From the NCBI GenBank assembly GCA_010279815.1, contig QEOQ01000602.1, positions 427,120-491,119 on the forward strand: a DNA stretch of 64,000 bases, in the 5' to 3' direction. Of the stretch, positions 48,651 through 60,443 are shown in pieces (position 1 is the stretch's first letter; the number at the start of each line of letters is the position of its first letter). The notes beneath the pieces were generated by a model. The model saw only the letters and a list, made by a program, of their open reading frames with translations. It made no database searches and was not told where the DNA came from. The position numbers and the translations under genes were made by a program. The DNA comes from Brachionus plicatilis (lineage: Eukaryota; Rotifera; Eurotatoria; Ploima; Brachionidae).

Positions 48651-50060
48651 ATGAGTTTGAATGAAAAAGCAAATACACTCGAGACTCAATCAAACGAAAA
48701 AATGACAGAAGATGAGCTTAAAATATATTTTAATCACATAAAAGCATATACTGATGCAGTCAACGATGTATTCGAATTAAATAAAATGACTGCACAGATC
48801 AACAACTCTATTAATTTATTATTAAGAAAAAAACTAGCGGTTGAACAAAGACTCAAAACTATCAAGTATTTTTTACTCTTAATCTCTCTTTTTCTTTTCT
48901 TTTTACTCAATTATCTAAAATCATAAAGGAATTTTGAATCAAAAGTGTATTATCCAGATGTCGTCTTTAGTACACTTATCTTTAACCAAGAAGTTTTTGA
49001 AATAAACTCAAGTTGATGTACTCTGTCATTATCATCATCTCAAACATCATCAACACAATCTGAAAAATCAACAAAAAGAAAATTTTCTGTGGACGACGAT
49101 GAGGATTTATTAAATAATATAAGTGTTTGATTTTTTTTCTTTTTTTCTCTATTCTATTAACTAAAATAACGTAAATACTTATTTTTTATTCTTTTTTTCT
49201 CTATTCTCTGTAACAACAAAACCTAAAATTAATTAACTTTATAGATTTTTTGACTTAATTAAATTATTAAATAAATCTGTATTTGTATATTGGTTTTTAT
49301 TTATCTCGTCAATCTTCCTATGATTTCCGGTACAACATCATCAGCAATATCACACCCTTATACTAATAAAACAATAATCAACCTACCTGGTTTTAACGAT
49401 TCAATTAAAATTATAAATAATGTAACAGAACAAAAAAGAAAAGCTGAAGTATATTAACTAAATTTAAATTATTTGAACATCTTTTTGTTTATATTATGTT
49501 CCAAGAATGAGATAAGTTCACCTTCAAAAAGAATGAGAGTTATCGAAAAAAAAATTAATGAGGTTTCTAAATTTATTAAACAATCTTATTATTAAAAATA
49601 AAATTTTGAATCTATTAAAAGCCGATTGAATCAATTAAAAAACAATGCAAACATTGTGGTCTATTTGGACACGTCCAGACTAGAAATATTAATTGCTTGA
49701 AAAACCCAAATAGACTAAGAATAAATTCATTGCTCTCCACTGAACCATCAACCTTGAACATTGACCATCCACAGCCATCAACCTCCATAACAAATGTTCT
49801 GACAAGCACCATAAACAATTTTGATTCACCTTCAAGATCAAAAAATATCAAAGTAAACATGTGATTAATAAATTAGACTTTTCTAACTATTTAACTTTTA
49901 AATTAGAACACTGAATCGCCTCGTATAATAGAACTCCTGAACAAGTTTTATGGAATAATATTCAAACTAAAGTTAGATATAAAAGAAATATAAATACACA
50001 AATTGAAAAAAATGTAGCTTAATAATCAATTTATATCTAAAAATAATCATTGGTTAAATA
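48651..50060 (+). pseudogene. Helitron 5' coding region: small spliced exons with a zinc knuckle
   Basis: A chain of short coding pieces with intron-like breaks. An acidic helical frame starts at 48651, and Ser/Thr-rich pieces lie near 49045-49125 and 49321-49455. A frame ending at 49860 holds CKHCGLFGHVQTRNINC followed by L-K-N-P, a CCHC-type zinc knuckle of the kind found at the N-terminus of Helitron-encoded proteins. A GT-AG intron of about 57 nt may follow (about 49851-49907), leading to T-P-E-Q-V-L-W-N-N-I-Q-T-K near 49935-50020. Assignment to the Helitron rests on position, orientation and the knuckle; exon joins are uncertain. Confidence 0.5.
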
Positions 50061-52776
50061 AAAATTTTTATTAAGCTTGATAAAGAAAAATATATAAAAG
50101 AATTTGATTCTTCTAAAAAAAGACCACTTCATGAACAAGATTGGGTAAAAAATGAATTTGATAAATATTATCAAAATATTGACGAATTGAAACAATTCTA
50201 CTGTACAAACTGTCATGAGTTATGGCCAACTAAAACAAATTATTGTCAACAATGTAAAGATGACAAAATAAAATATTCAAAAGAAAATGATATGGTTCCA
50301 GGTATTGATGATTTACCTGATGAAATTAAAATTCACTTTGAAGAATTAACAATGATAGAAGAAATGGTAATTTCACCTATTTTGCCTATAATGAGCGTAT
50401 ATAGGTTATCTGGTGGAGCTTTAGCTAGTAAAGGTTTTTGTACTAACTTTAGTCAAAACATTTTTGAAATAATGAGAGAATTACCAAGACTGCCAAAAGA
50501 CCTACCTATCATAGTACTTAAAAAAAAAAATCAGTTAAACAGACAAAAAATTTCGTTGTAAATAGGAAACGTACTGAAATTTGTTTAAAATATCTTTGTG
50601 AAAATAATCCTTATTTTATATTTAATGACATAAAAATGAGTACTGAAATTATCGACTCCTTACCATCCAATTTAATTCCAAATGACCTTAGAGAGATTGA
50701 AGATATGAATGAAAATAAAATTTCTAACTTAGAAGAAAAAGGACCCGAATTAACTGAAGATATTGACAATCAAGAAGATTACGAAGAAGATAATGATATC
50801 AATGTTTTTATTAAAAACGATTCACTTCTAGATGATTTGATCAAAATTGCAATTAATTTTCCCTCTTTGTCAATCAATACTCTAAACGAATTCACCAACC
50901 ACGCAATGTGTGCACTTACCTTTCCTAAGCTTTTTCCCAATGGCGCAGGTGACCCGACAGTCAAGTCAAGGTTAAAAGAAGTTTCCGAATCTTTAGCATA
51001 TAAACATTTTTTAAATACGCTGCTATCAATTCGAAAACAGGAACTCATTATTATCCATTTGCTCAGCATCCAAGGTTTAAATTTTGGGCTTATGACAGAT
51101 TGAGAAGGCATAGGAGCATTGATCAATGCAAAGTTTATATGAAACAAAATACTTCAGATGCCAATCTTTCAATTAGCAACCTAAAACAGCTTCTTAAAAC
51201 AGGTGATTCCGATACCTTCATGAAAAAAATGAGCGCATATTGTGCCAATATAACTGGATCTGATTCATATTGGTACAAAAGAAGATCAGAATTAGAGGCA
51301 ACTTTCGAACAAATGAAACCGGCGACAGCATTTTTTACATTTAGCTACCCTGATAATCATTGGGACGACTTACATGCTCTAATGCCAGGACCAAATCCGA
51401 AAAACGATGCTGATAAGAGAAAAAATGTAATTAATAATCCCCATTTAGTTGATTGGTTTTTTGGTCATAAGCTTAACGAATTTTTGCATACAGTTTTTGA
51501 TAATATCTTGGAATGTGAATGGAGATGGCACAGATTCGAATGGCAATCAAGATCGACAATTCATGCACACGGAGCTATTCGTTTTAAAAATGACCCTAAT
51601 TTAATTGAACTAAACCACAAAAGTCTATGCTGATTGACTAGCTATAAAAAAATAAATGAAGAAGCTTATAAACCAGAATCAGAAGAGCTACATAAGAAAC
51701 TCCTTGAACTTATTAGTGATGGTGAAAAAGCCGAAGAACGAGTAATTTCATGAACCGATACCTTGATTAGTGCTATTAACCCTCGGACAGATTTTTCTGA
51801 GAATTGTGTTCCTGATCCTCACCCATGTTCTTTAAGGACAAATAAAATATAATTGGAAGAATTACCTAAAGATTACGAAAATTTAATTAACTGTTGCCAA
51901 CGTCATAAATGTAGACTTGATGGTTATTGTAAATCATCACTGGCCAAAAACTATGGAAAATATAGATTTTCTTTTCCTTCTGAACTTGAGTCTAAAACTA
52001 GAATTGAATTTAAAGAAACAGCAAAATCAGTTAGAGCTGAAATAGTTTTGGCCAGAAATGACCCTTATCTAAACATGCATAACCGTTTGATTTGTCATCA
52101 TTGGCGTGGAAATGTTGACATGCAAGTGATTCTTGATAAGTCAGCGGCAATTAACTATATGGTTAAGTATGCCACAAAAGGCGAAAAAGCAGGCCAATCA
52201 CTTTGTAAAATGTTTAAAGATGTGATTGAAAATTCTTCTCAAGATGACAATCCACAGACTAAAATTCGATCTCTAATGCTAAGATCAATTGCTGGTAAGC
52301 GAGATTTAGGACAATGCGAGGTTTCACGTTTACTTTTAAGTGATAAACTTTACCATTCGACATTCAACTACGTAACTTTGTGTACTGATCTAGACTTTCG
52401 AGAAATAAATTTGTCAAAAAATATTGATGACGATTCACTCGCTGTTAAAAAGTCGATTATCGATTTTTATGCTAATCGAAAACAAAATCTTTCAATCAAT
52501 AAAAACCTTGATAAAATAAAAAATTTAATGTCTTTTGTCAAAATGTACAAATTGAATTCAAAAAATCAATTGGAGGTGCGACCGGATCATGTAAATACTG
52601 TTGTAATTACCTACCCCAAATTAAGATACAATCCAAACAATGTCATTAGATTTAAACAATATTGTTACCATCAACTTATTAAGTATAGTGATTGGGATAA
52701 CACAAATATTGACTCAATCAAAAACATCGAAACTGCTATTGAACGGTGGAATGAATTCATCAAAACAGCCCCTTAA
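50061..52776 (+). pseudogene. Helitron Rep (HUH rolling-circle replication initiator), decayed
   Basis: Starting near 50061 a frame has a C-x2-C-x9-C-x2-C zinc-finger-like block (F-Y-C-T-N-C-H-E-L-W), then L-P-K-D-L-P-I-I. After a frameshift near 50545 and another near 51060 the Helitron N-terminal domain is recognisable (LTFPKLFPNGAGDP). The Rep core has the HUH motif S-T-I-H-A-H-G-A-I-R-F at 51553-51585 and the two-tyrosine helix I-N-Y-M-V-K-Y-A-T-K-G-E near 52150-52185. Stops at 51631, 51751 and 51849 break it, so no functional protein is made. Rep nicks and joins the transposon ends during rolling-circle transposition. Confidence 0.82.
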
Positions 52777-54390
52777 GAAGTTTTAAATTCAATTAATTTT
52801 ACAAATGAATTATCTAAAGAGCTACAACTAGCTAGGCAGGAGTTGGATCCAGAATTTGAACCACCAGTTTACAAAGAAAATTGGATGGAGTTAGCTGAAA
52901 TTAGACCCTCAATCATCGAAGATGATGCCGACGAAATAATTGCAGATAAAAATTATGATTTCATTTCTCATAGAAATAATTATACTGAACAGCAATTGGA
53001 AAAAATGGAAAATGAATGGATCTCAAGATTAAAGAAAAATGTTAACGATGATAAATTAATTGATACAATACCGGATGTTGACCCATCAAGTTTAAATGAA
53101 AAACAAAAACTAGTGTATGACATCGTGTATGATTATTTAAAAATAAAAACAACAACTTCTTCTAATTATGAATGGAACAGCAAGAACTGGCAAAACTTAC
53201 ACAATTTATGCCATAAGTAAACTTTAAAAGAGTCCGTACAAAGATGTGCACCGACCGCCAAAGATGCGTATTTGATCCATGGTGAGACTGCTCATTCCCT
53301 TTTTAATATTAAAACTGATCCAAAATCTTATTCTATTCCATTAAAATCTAAAAATTTACAAAAATTACAAGATAGATTTAAAGGTTTAACCCATATAATA
53401 ATCGATGAATACTCAATGCTTTCTCAAGCTATTTTCGGAGTAATTGACCAAAGACTTCGTCAAGCAACTGGTTTAAAGAATGAAATGTTCGGTGGTTTAT
53501 CTATTATACTCACTGGTGATCCAGGTCAACCAAATCCTGTAGGAGGTAGTCCATTGTATTATAGTGAAACAAATAACTTGCTTTCTACTCAAGCATACTC
53601 TAATTATTTAAAATTTGACAATGTAATATGCTTAGAGAAAACTGTTAGACAACAAAATTTAGATAATGATCCAGATCAAGAATACTTTTTGAAACTGCTG
53701 CCCAGAATAAGATATGGGGTCTTTGACGATAATAGTATAAATGACTGGAAGTTTCTTCTTAAAAGAGAAGTAAAGCCTAACATGGAAACTGCATTTAAAG
53801 ATGCTATTCGATTATTTCTTGATAATACAACTTGTAATAACTTCAACAATAAAAGATTAAAAGAGTTAAATATGCCGATTTGTACTCTTATAGCTGTCAA
53901 TGAACCACCTTCTGCAAGATCAACAGACGAAGAAAATTTTTATGGATTGAAAAACACCATAAACATTGCAATTAATGCCAAAATAACCCTTACAACTAAT
54001 CTATGGACTCGGTATGGACTTGTTAATGGAGCAAACGGCACCATCCGTGATATCATTTACCCAAAAAACTCAAATAAAAAAACATTACCTTCAGCTTTAT
54101 TGACTGAATTTGATAATTATAATGATCCAAAATTATTTGACGCTAATGACCATAGGCACAACTGGATTCCAATCAACCCATTCCCAGCTTATAATAAACA
54201 TACAAATTCAGAAAGAACACAATACCCTATCCGATTGTCCTATGCTTTAACAATACATAAGTCTCAAGGACAAACCATCGAAAAGGCTGTGATTGATCTA
54301 GGCAAAAAATTGATCAGGTCTCACGTTTGTTTCTCTTTCACGTTTGAAAAAATTTACCGATTTTTTAGTAACGCCTTTCACACTTGAACG
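52777..54390 (+). pseudogene. Helitron Pif1-family helicase, decayed
   Basis: Downstream of Rep in the same orientation, as in all autonomous Helitrons. L-N-E-K-Q-K-L-V-Y-D leads, after a frameshift near 53160, to Walker A G-T-A-R-T-G-K-T (53174-53197; the usual third glycine is R). A second shift near 53222 gives R-C-A-P-T-A-K-D-A, then G-E-T-A-H-S-L-F. Walker B is H-I-I-I-D-E-Y-S-M, followed by I-L-T-G-D-P-G-Q, L-E-K-T-V-R-Q, and motif VI R-L-S-Y-A-L-T-I-H-K-S-Q-G-Q-T-I-E-K-A near 54230-54290. The frame is lost near 54310 and a last piece is out of frame to about 54487. The helicase unwinds the donor strand; this copy is inactive. Confidence 0.85.
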
Positions 54391-54490
54391 ATTACAAAAA
54401 ATATCTAAATCAAAATCTTTACCGCCGAGATTAGAAGAAGAGAAAAGAATGAGATTGATTATAAAGACAATTAAAAAATTTAGTCAATAA

Positions 54491-54740
54491 TTATTTTTTA
54501 TTTTTTATTTATTTTTATTCAATAAGTTTTTTATTCATAATTTTCAATTATGCAACAACTAAATTATTCAATTATACAAAAACGAAATAAATAAATAATA
54601 ATTTTTTACTTATTTTTTTTATTTCAATTTTGTCAAGAATTGTGTGTATGAACTGCTGCTACTGTAACTAATAATCTAACGTCTCGTTACTCGCATATAA
54701 AGCTGTGCTTCGGCTATTTTAATAATAATAATAATTTGAC
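54491..54740 (+). other. Candidate Helitron 3' end region
   Basis: After the helicase remnant the sequence is AT-rich, then at 54707-54721 contains AGC-tgtgcttcg-GCT, a short GC-containing hairpin set in AT-rich DNA as seen near Helitron 3' ends. No CTRR end could be confirmed, and no TC 5' end was found. Confidence 0.3.
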
Positions 54741-55062
54741 GAAACACTACATGTCAAGTTTATTTTCTGTCGAATATAAATTTTCTGAAAATAATAATTT
54801 CATGTATGTTCAGTGTTTCATTAATTTTTAAAAAAATGATTCAAATATTTTGTGCAAAAATTTAAGCGAATTAATGAAATTATCAGAATTTTTATTTTTC
54901 GATTAAATTTAGATCGAATGATCACAATTTTTATTAAATGATCAGTACGTAAAAATAAAAATAAACATGAACTTTAAATAAATAACAAACGATCAGCAAA
55001 ATACATAAAGCACCATCAAAAAATAAATAAATTATCAGGAACAATAATTTTTATTTCATTTA

Positions 55063-55211
55063 CAGTGCCGATTTGACAAGTGGATTTATTAGAAAATTAA
55101 AAAAAATAAATAAATTGAGCTTTTTTTTGGCATTTTCATTTTTACCAATTTTACGTAAAATAACGTAGACTTACGTAAAATTACCAGAAATCCACTTGCC
55201 AAATCGGCATT
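55063..55211. repeat. Short MITE with Tc1-like ends
   Basis: Inverted ends of 22 bp with one mismatch: TGCCGATTTGACAAGTGGAT on the left and TGCCGATTTGGCAAGTGGAT on the complement of the right. The left end (TA-CAGT, then GACAAGTGGA) resembles the TIR of the Tc1-like element at 28605-29639. The interior has several TTACGTAAA words. Length is about 149 bp; likely TA target. Confidence 0.75.
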
Positions 55212-56570
55212 TATATTAGAATTGCTTTTCAATGTGACAATTGATTACCAAGTAAAATCCGGCTGGACTTTGTTCTGTTCTTAGTTAAGCTTTGTTGAAC
55301 TAAAGTAATTTTTTGATTTCCATTTTTAGTGCTATTATTAAATGAACTAATAAAGAATAAGTGAAGTTCATTCATTTGTCTTTTCTTATTTCCTTTTCTT
55401 TTTACATGACATTTTATTTATAAATATTAATCTTTTTTTTTTTTTTAATTCTTTTTAAAATTTACTTCTCCTAAAAGAAGGTAAATTCAATTAATGATAA
55501 ATTATAAATAATAAATTATTAAAATGGAAGCTTTATGAATCTTCGTTTTTAATAAAATTTATTGAAGCTTTTTTTTTCTAAGCATTTTCCTTTTATTCAA
55601 TTTCGTGTTCTTTGTATATAAATGGCAACTTTTTTTCTTTTAGACTTAAATTTCGCTTTGTTTTAATTAAAAGGCAAAGATTGAAACAATTAAAAAAATA
55701 AAATGATTAGGAAAATAGAATTTACAATAGTACTGATAGATTTTTGAAGACTTAAACTAGTTATTTATTGACTTTCGTACATGTATTGACGATCTGAATA
55801 AAATCCGACAAACTGAATTTTGCTTTTTTTTAAAATGATTTCATTTAATTGAATATCTTGTTTTGATCATTTAAATCATTTTGTTCAATTTGTTCAGTTT
55901 GTTCAGTTTCTTGAGTTTGTTGAGATTTGTGTTATCTATTGTATTTTTATATTATTTGATTTTAAAAATTGTCAAAATTTAAAGAAAAAAATTATTTAAA
56001 ATATTTTTATTGAAAACATTATTTGAAAATTTTGAACAATTACATTTCTTCCAATTAAAAAATAAATTTTTCAAATTCTACATCATTGTTTGAATTTTTG
56101 CCGTTTTCACTCTCAAGACTAATGAAAATTTTTGAATACAAAATGAATAATCTGAACAAAATGAACAAAATGAATAAACTGAACAAAATGAATAATCTGA
56201 ACAAAATAAATAAACTGAACAAAATGAATTATATATATGTAATACCTAATAGATTTTGATTTATGTTAGATAGATTCAGCAATCTGAATGTATTAAATGC
56301 AGAACGTCGGATTAAAGGACCGTCGTCATTACCTCCTCTTTGGACTTAATGAGACAAAAATTATAAAAAAAAATTTAAATGAAAAAAAGCTGCCATATTT
56401 TTTTTGTAAGATTAGATTTAAATTATGTTTAAAATTAGATTGTTTGTTATTAATTTGTATTAAAAATATATTTTAGTAAAATAATTCAACATTTTTTATT
56501 TATTGTGTCAATATAAATTTTTTTTATTGTAACATAATGTGTTTGTAATAAAATAAAAAAAATAACAAAA
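55212..56570. repeat. Intergenic region with imperfect ACTGAACAAAATGAATAA repeats
   Basis: At 56143-56230 about five imperfect units of ctgaacaaaatgaataa occur in tandem. At 55880-55925 the inverse motif (ttgttcagt) appears three times. No gene is supported; the rest is AT-rich. Confidence 0.55.
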
Positions 56571-58180
56571 TTAAATCCGATTTTGGAAAAATAAGACAAT
56601 AAGACAAATTAAGATTGTGAGACAAGTTATAAAACATAAAGATAACGATATAAGACCAAAAATGACAGTAAAGTTGAATTCTGTTCCATTTTCTTTATCA
56701 GAGGTAATTTTAGTGCCGCAAGGTGGTGGAATGTTGGATGCATTATCACATTTGAAAGAAATCATATTAAACTTAAGTCCATTGGGACAATCGCTTTTAA
56801 TGACTGTTTTTGAATTTTCACACTTAAAAAATTCAGCACAACCATTCTCAAATGTTGGATAAGAGCCGTTTGGTCGTGAGCTACACAAATCATTTTTTGA
56901 ATTACTGAGAGAACGATTCCCACAAATGACATCTTTAAATTCTTTACACGTATTAGACTTTTCATCAAATAGCTTTTTATCAGGACACTGCATTTTTTTT
57001 ACTACACCATCCTTGCAATTAAAATAACCTTTAGGCACAATTTTTTTAATTATTTCTTATTTCCTATTAATTTTTACCTAAATTTACCTTGGCAATGGTC
57101 TTTATCGGCTAAAGAACCTTTAAAATAACACATATCGCCTTCGCTGATTCCCTCAAATTGCTTGGAATTAGATGAGCTAGACTTTATTTCTTTTTTGACT
57201 TTGGTATCAGATTTTGTCTTTTCCCTGTCCTCTATCCTTCCTAAAATTAAACTCATATTCCAAATTCTAATTGAACCATCATCATTTCCAGCAGCCAAAT
57301 CACCATTGTAAAGAACTGAAAGCGATTGAATTTGTCTTCCATGATCAGTCAGGGTTTTTTTTAAGCTTCCATTATTTGTATTCCAAATTTTAATTGTTTC
57401 AAGAAACCCACTTGCCAAGTCGCCATTATTGAGTACTGCAAGCTTGCAAAATTTCATATTGGACTCAATTCGATTATGGCGACCGAAAGTCTTTTTCAAA
57501 CTACCATCATTTGTATCCCAAACATTAATTATCTCATCATTTGATACACTTGCCAAATCGCCATTTTTTAGTGCCGCAAGTGAGTTGATCCAATTTGCAT
57601 GACCATTTAGAGTGGATTTTATGCTTCCATCATCTAAATTCCAAATTTTAATTGTTTTATCTCTTGATCCACTCACTAAATCGCCATTGTTAAGAACTAC
57701 TAGTGAGAAAACTTCATTTGAATGACCACTCAAAGTAGTTTTTAAGCTTTTATTTTTTATATCCCAAATTTTAATATCTTTATCTCTTGAGCCGCTTGCC
57801 AAATCACCATTTTTGAGCACTGCAAGGGACCAAATCCAATCAGAATGACCATTCAGAGTTATCTTTGAAACACCATTATTTGTATTCCAAATTTTGATTG
57901 TTTTATCTGCTGATCCACTTGCTAAATCGCCATTGATAAGTACTGCTAGTGACAAAACTTTACTTAAATGACCACTTAAAGTCATTTTTAAGCTTCCATT
58001 ATTTATATTCCAAATTTTAATTGTTCGATCTTCTGATCCACTTGCTAAATCGCCATTTTTGAGTACTGCAATTGAATATACTTTTTCTGAATGACCAGTA
58101 AGGTACTTAGCTTCTTCGCGATTACAGTTGAAGATAAAAATTGTAAAAATTTGAAAAATAATAGAATAATTTGTTTTCAT
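56571..58180 (-). CDS. Predicted cell-surface WD40 propeller with two chitin-binding (CBM14) domains and a membrane anchor
   Basis: Two exons, 57088-58180 and 56571-57028, joined through a 59-nt GT-AG intron (CAAG|GTAAAT ... CTAAAG|GTT), give 516 residues. Residues 1-24 form a signal peptide (I-I-F-Q-I-F-T-I-F-I-F). Seven WD40 blades (about 27-325) share the consensus S-L-A-V-L-x-N-G-D-L-A-S-G-S. After a Ser/Lys linker come two peritrophin-A type CBM14 modules, each with six cysteines in classical spacing: 351-400 (split by the intron, which restores C-x11-C-x5-C-x9-C-x12-C-x7-C) and 413-468. A C-terminal hydrophobic helix (about 483-512) ends in a short Q-N-R-I tail. Topology: propeller and chitin-binding modules outside. 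The splice is supported by the restored cysteine spacing. Ligands are unknown; chitin binding is inferred. Confidence 0.88.
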
Positions 58181-58664
58181 TTTGCATAAGATTTTTTATT
58201 AATTTAAAAATTTGTAACTTGAACTCCATTTATTTGGATTTCTAAGCATCAAAAAACAATCAAATAGTTAGACTTAATTTAAAATTTATTATTAAATGCG
58301 AAATTAGTTTTTTTTTAAAAAAATTTGAATAAGAATCTTTTTCTTAATTGAAAATTTGATTTTAAAATATTTTTCTTCGTCAAAATCTAATTTATTAACA
58401 ATTTTTTTCTAATTGAAAAAATTTTTTTTTTAATTTGAGATCAATTCTTTTATTCCTATAAATAATTTATCTTAAATTCAAATTTTTCGTAAGAATTAAA
58501 AATTAGATTAAATCATTAGATATGAAAACGAGATAGAAAAGTTGACGGATGATGCAGCTAAAAGACTTGATAAGAGTCAAAAACTTACTACCTTAAATAT
58601 TTAATTCATCTTATCAACATGAGCATTGTACTAGTTAGAATTGCCAAAGTATAGAAAACTGCAT

Positions 58665-58926
58665 TGGGTATTTTAAAAACAACCCGGCTCTAATGGTCGC
58701 GACCTAAAACCTTACCATCAGCGGCGCTGCACCGTACCAACCATACCGTATCAAGTGTTTTCAACTTCCACAAATATGTTGATGAAAAAAGAAAAAAAAG
58801 TTTAGCAAATTCTAAATTCCAAATAAAATTGTATCTTTTTGTATGGACAGTTGGTACGGTACGGCGCCGCTAATGGTACGGTTTTAGGTCGCGACCATTA
58901 GGACCGTGTCGTTTTTAAAATACCCA
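58665..58926. repeat. GC-rich MITE with about 75-bp inverted arms
   Basis: Ends TGGGTATTTTAAAAAC on both sides as complements. Arms continue through TAATGGTCGCGACCTAAAAC and agcggcgc, far richer in G+C than anything around. Length is 262 bp, with a loop of about 100 bp. Flanks ctgca and ctgta suggest an eroded target duplication. No ORF. Confidence 0.85.
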
Positions 58927-60443
58927 CTGTAGTTTAAATATATTTACATACAAAAATATTAGTTCTTAAATATTTTTTCTTTTTGATCCATGATTGAATC
59001 CTCTAAAAGCTTATTTTTGAAAACTTCGATCACAAATTTAATTTTTAATTGAGATAGCTAAAAAGAACTTACGTATTTTAGAAAATACTCAAATTAGTTA
59101 AAAAAAATTGTTTAAATGATTTATATTATTAAAAACTAAAAAAAATATTTATATAATTTTTAAATCAAATTTTTCGAGTCAGTAAAAATATTTTATTCAA
59201 ATGCGTATTTTTTTGAGAAAAAAGAGTAAGCTTTTTTAATATTAAGAATTAGTAATTTTTGGCAATAAAAATAGATTGTAAAAAATGAAATTTTTTATTT
59301 AACTTAAAATTTTATTTCTAAATGAAAAGATAAATCTGTTTTAGTGACTCATTTTAATAATACAAGGACCCATATCAGCATCAGAAGTATCAATCGAATT
59401 TTAGTCAAAGAATTTATCAAAATTAAACTTTAGGTTCATGCTTAATGAATTAACTTTTTGTTAAGTAAATCTGTTTTAAAAAATGGGAGCACATCAATGA
59501 TTTTCATTTTTTATCCATTTATAAAAATTATCATAGTTTTCTATGAAAAAAATAATTAGATTATTTTTTTAAGTTCAGATTTTAAAATTAGATAATTTAT
59601 TGAAAAAATAATTAATACACTATTTTTATGTTCACTTACAATTTTAATTAATTTAATTTGTAAAAAAATTTGATATTTTTTTTAATTACTAAGGATTAAT
59701 AGTTTAGATTTAGAAAAAAAAATTATTTATCCGAAATTTAAACAGTCTATTTATTTCTTGTTGACTTCTTTCCTTAAAAAATTTAATTGAAAAATTCCAA
59801 TGCAAAAAATTAATTAAATTTGAAGCTTAAATCTAACATAATTTTACGGAAATTCTTAAACGAATTTTGTTTTTTCTTCTTGGACATTAAAAAAAAAAAA
59901 ACTTGGTTAAGAAAAGATTTAAAAAAATATATATTTAAATCAGACTTGTTTTTAAGTCACAAGTCTTAAGTCAAGTCAATGACTTAAAATTTTTTTTTTT
60001 AAGTCAAGTCATAACTTTGACTTAAATTGTTGTGACTAAGACTTAAAACTGTGACTAAAAGGCAAGCCTGATTTGAATCAAAATCTGCCCACAGAATTTT
60101 ACATTAAATTATTTTTTCCTTACATTGTATCAAAAAAATTTTATGAGCCTATTAGTCCAATTTATCATCTAAAAAATTTGTCCATTATATTCTTGAATTT
60201 TACCAGCACCAGTGCTCATCGTATTTTTAAAAAGCACTGAAAATAAATACTTATTAAATAAATATGGCCAAATTTTATTTCAAATAAAAATAGAATTTTC
60301 TTGTTAAAAATATACAGACATAGATTTTTTCATCAAAAACTCAATCGAAACAAATTGACTGCAAAAAAAGCCAAAAAAAAAGGTACTTGACAAAAATTTT
60401 AAAAAAATATAATACTGAACGAATTATCAGAAATTGTAAATAT
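58927..60443. other. Intergenic region with one end of a segmental duplication
   Basis: No gene. About 59245-59350 is homologous to 38206-38315. At about 59940-60070 the words aagtcaagtc/gacttaa are repeated many times. The remainder is AT-rich. Confidence 0.5.
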
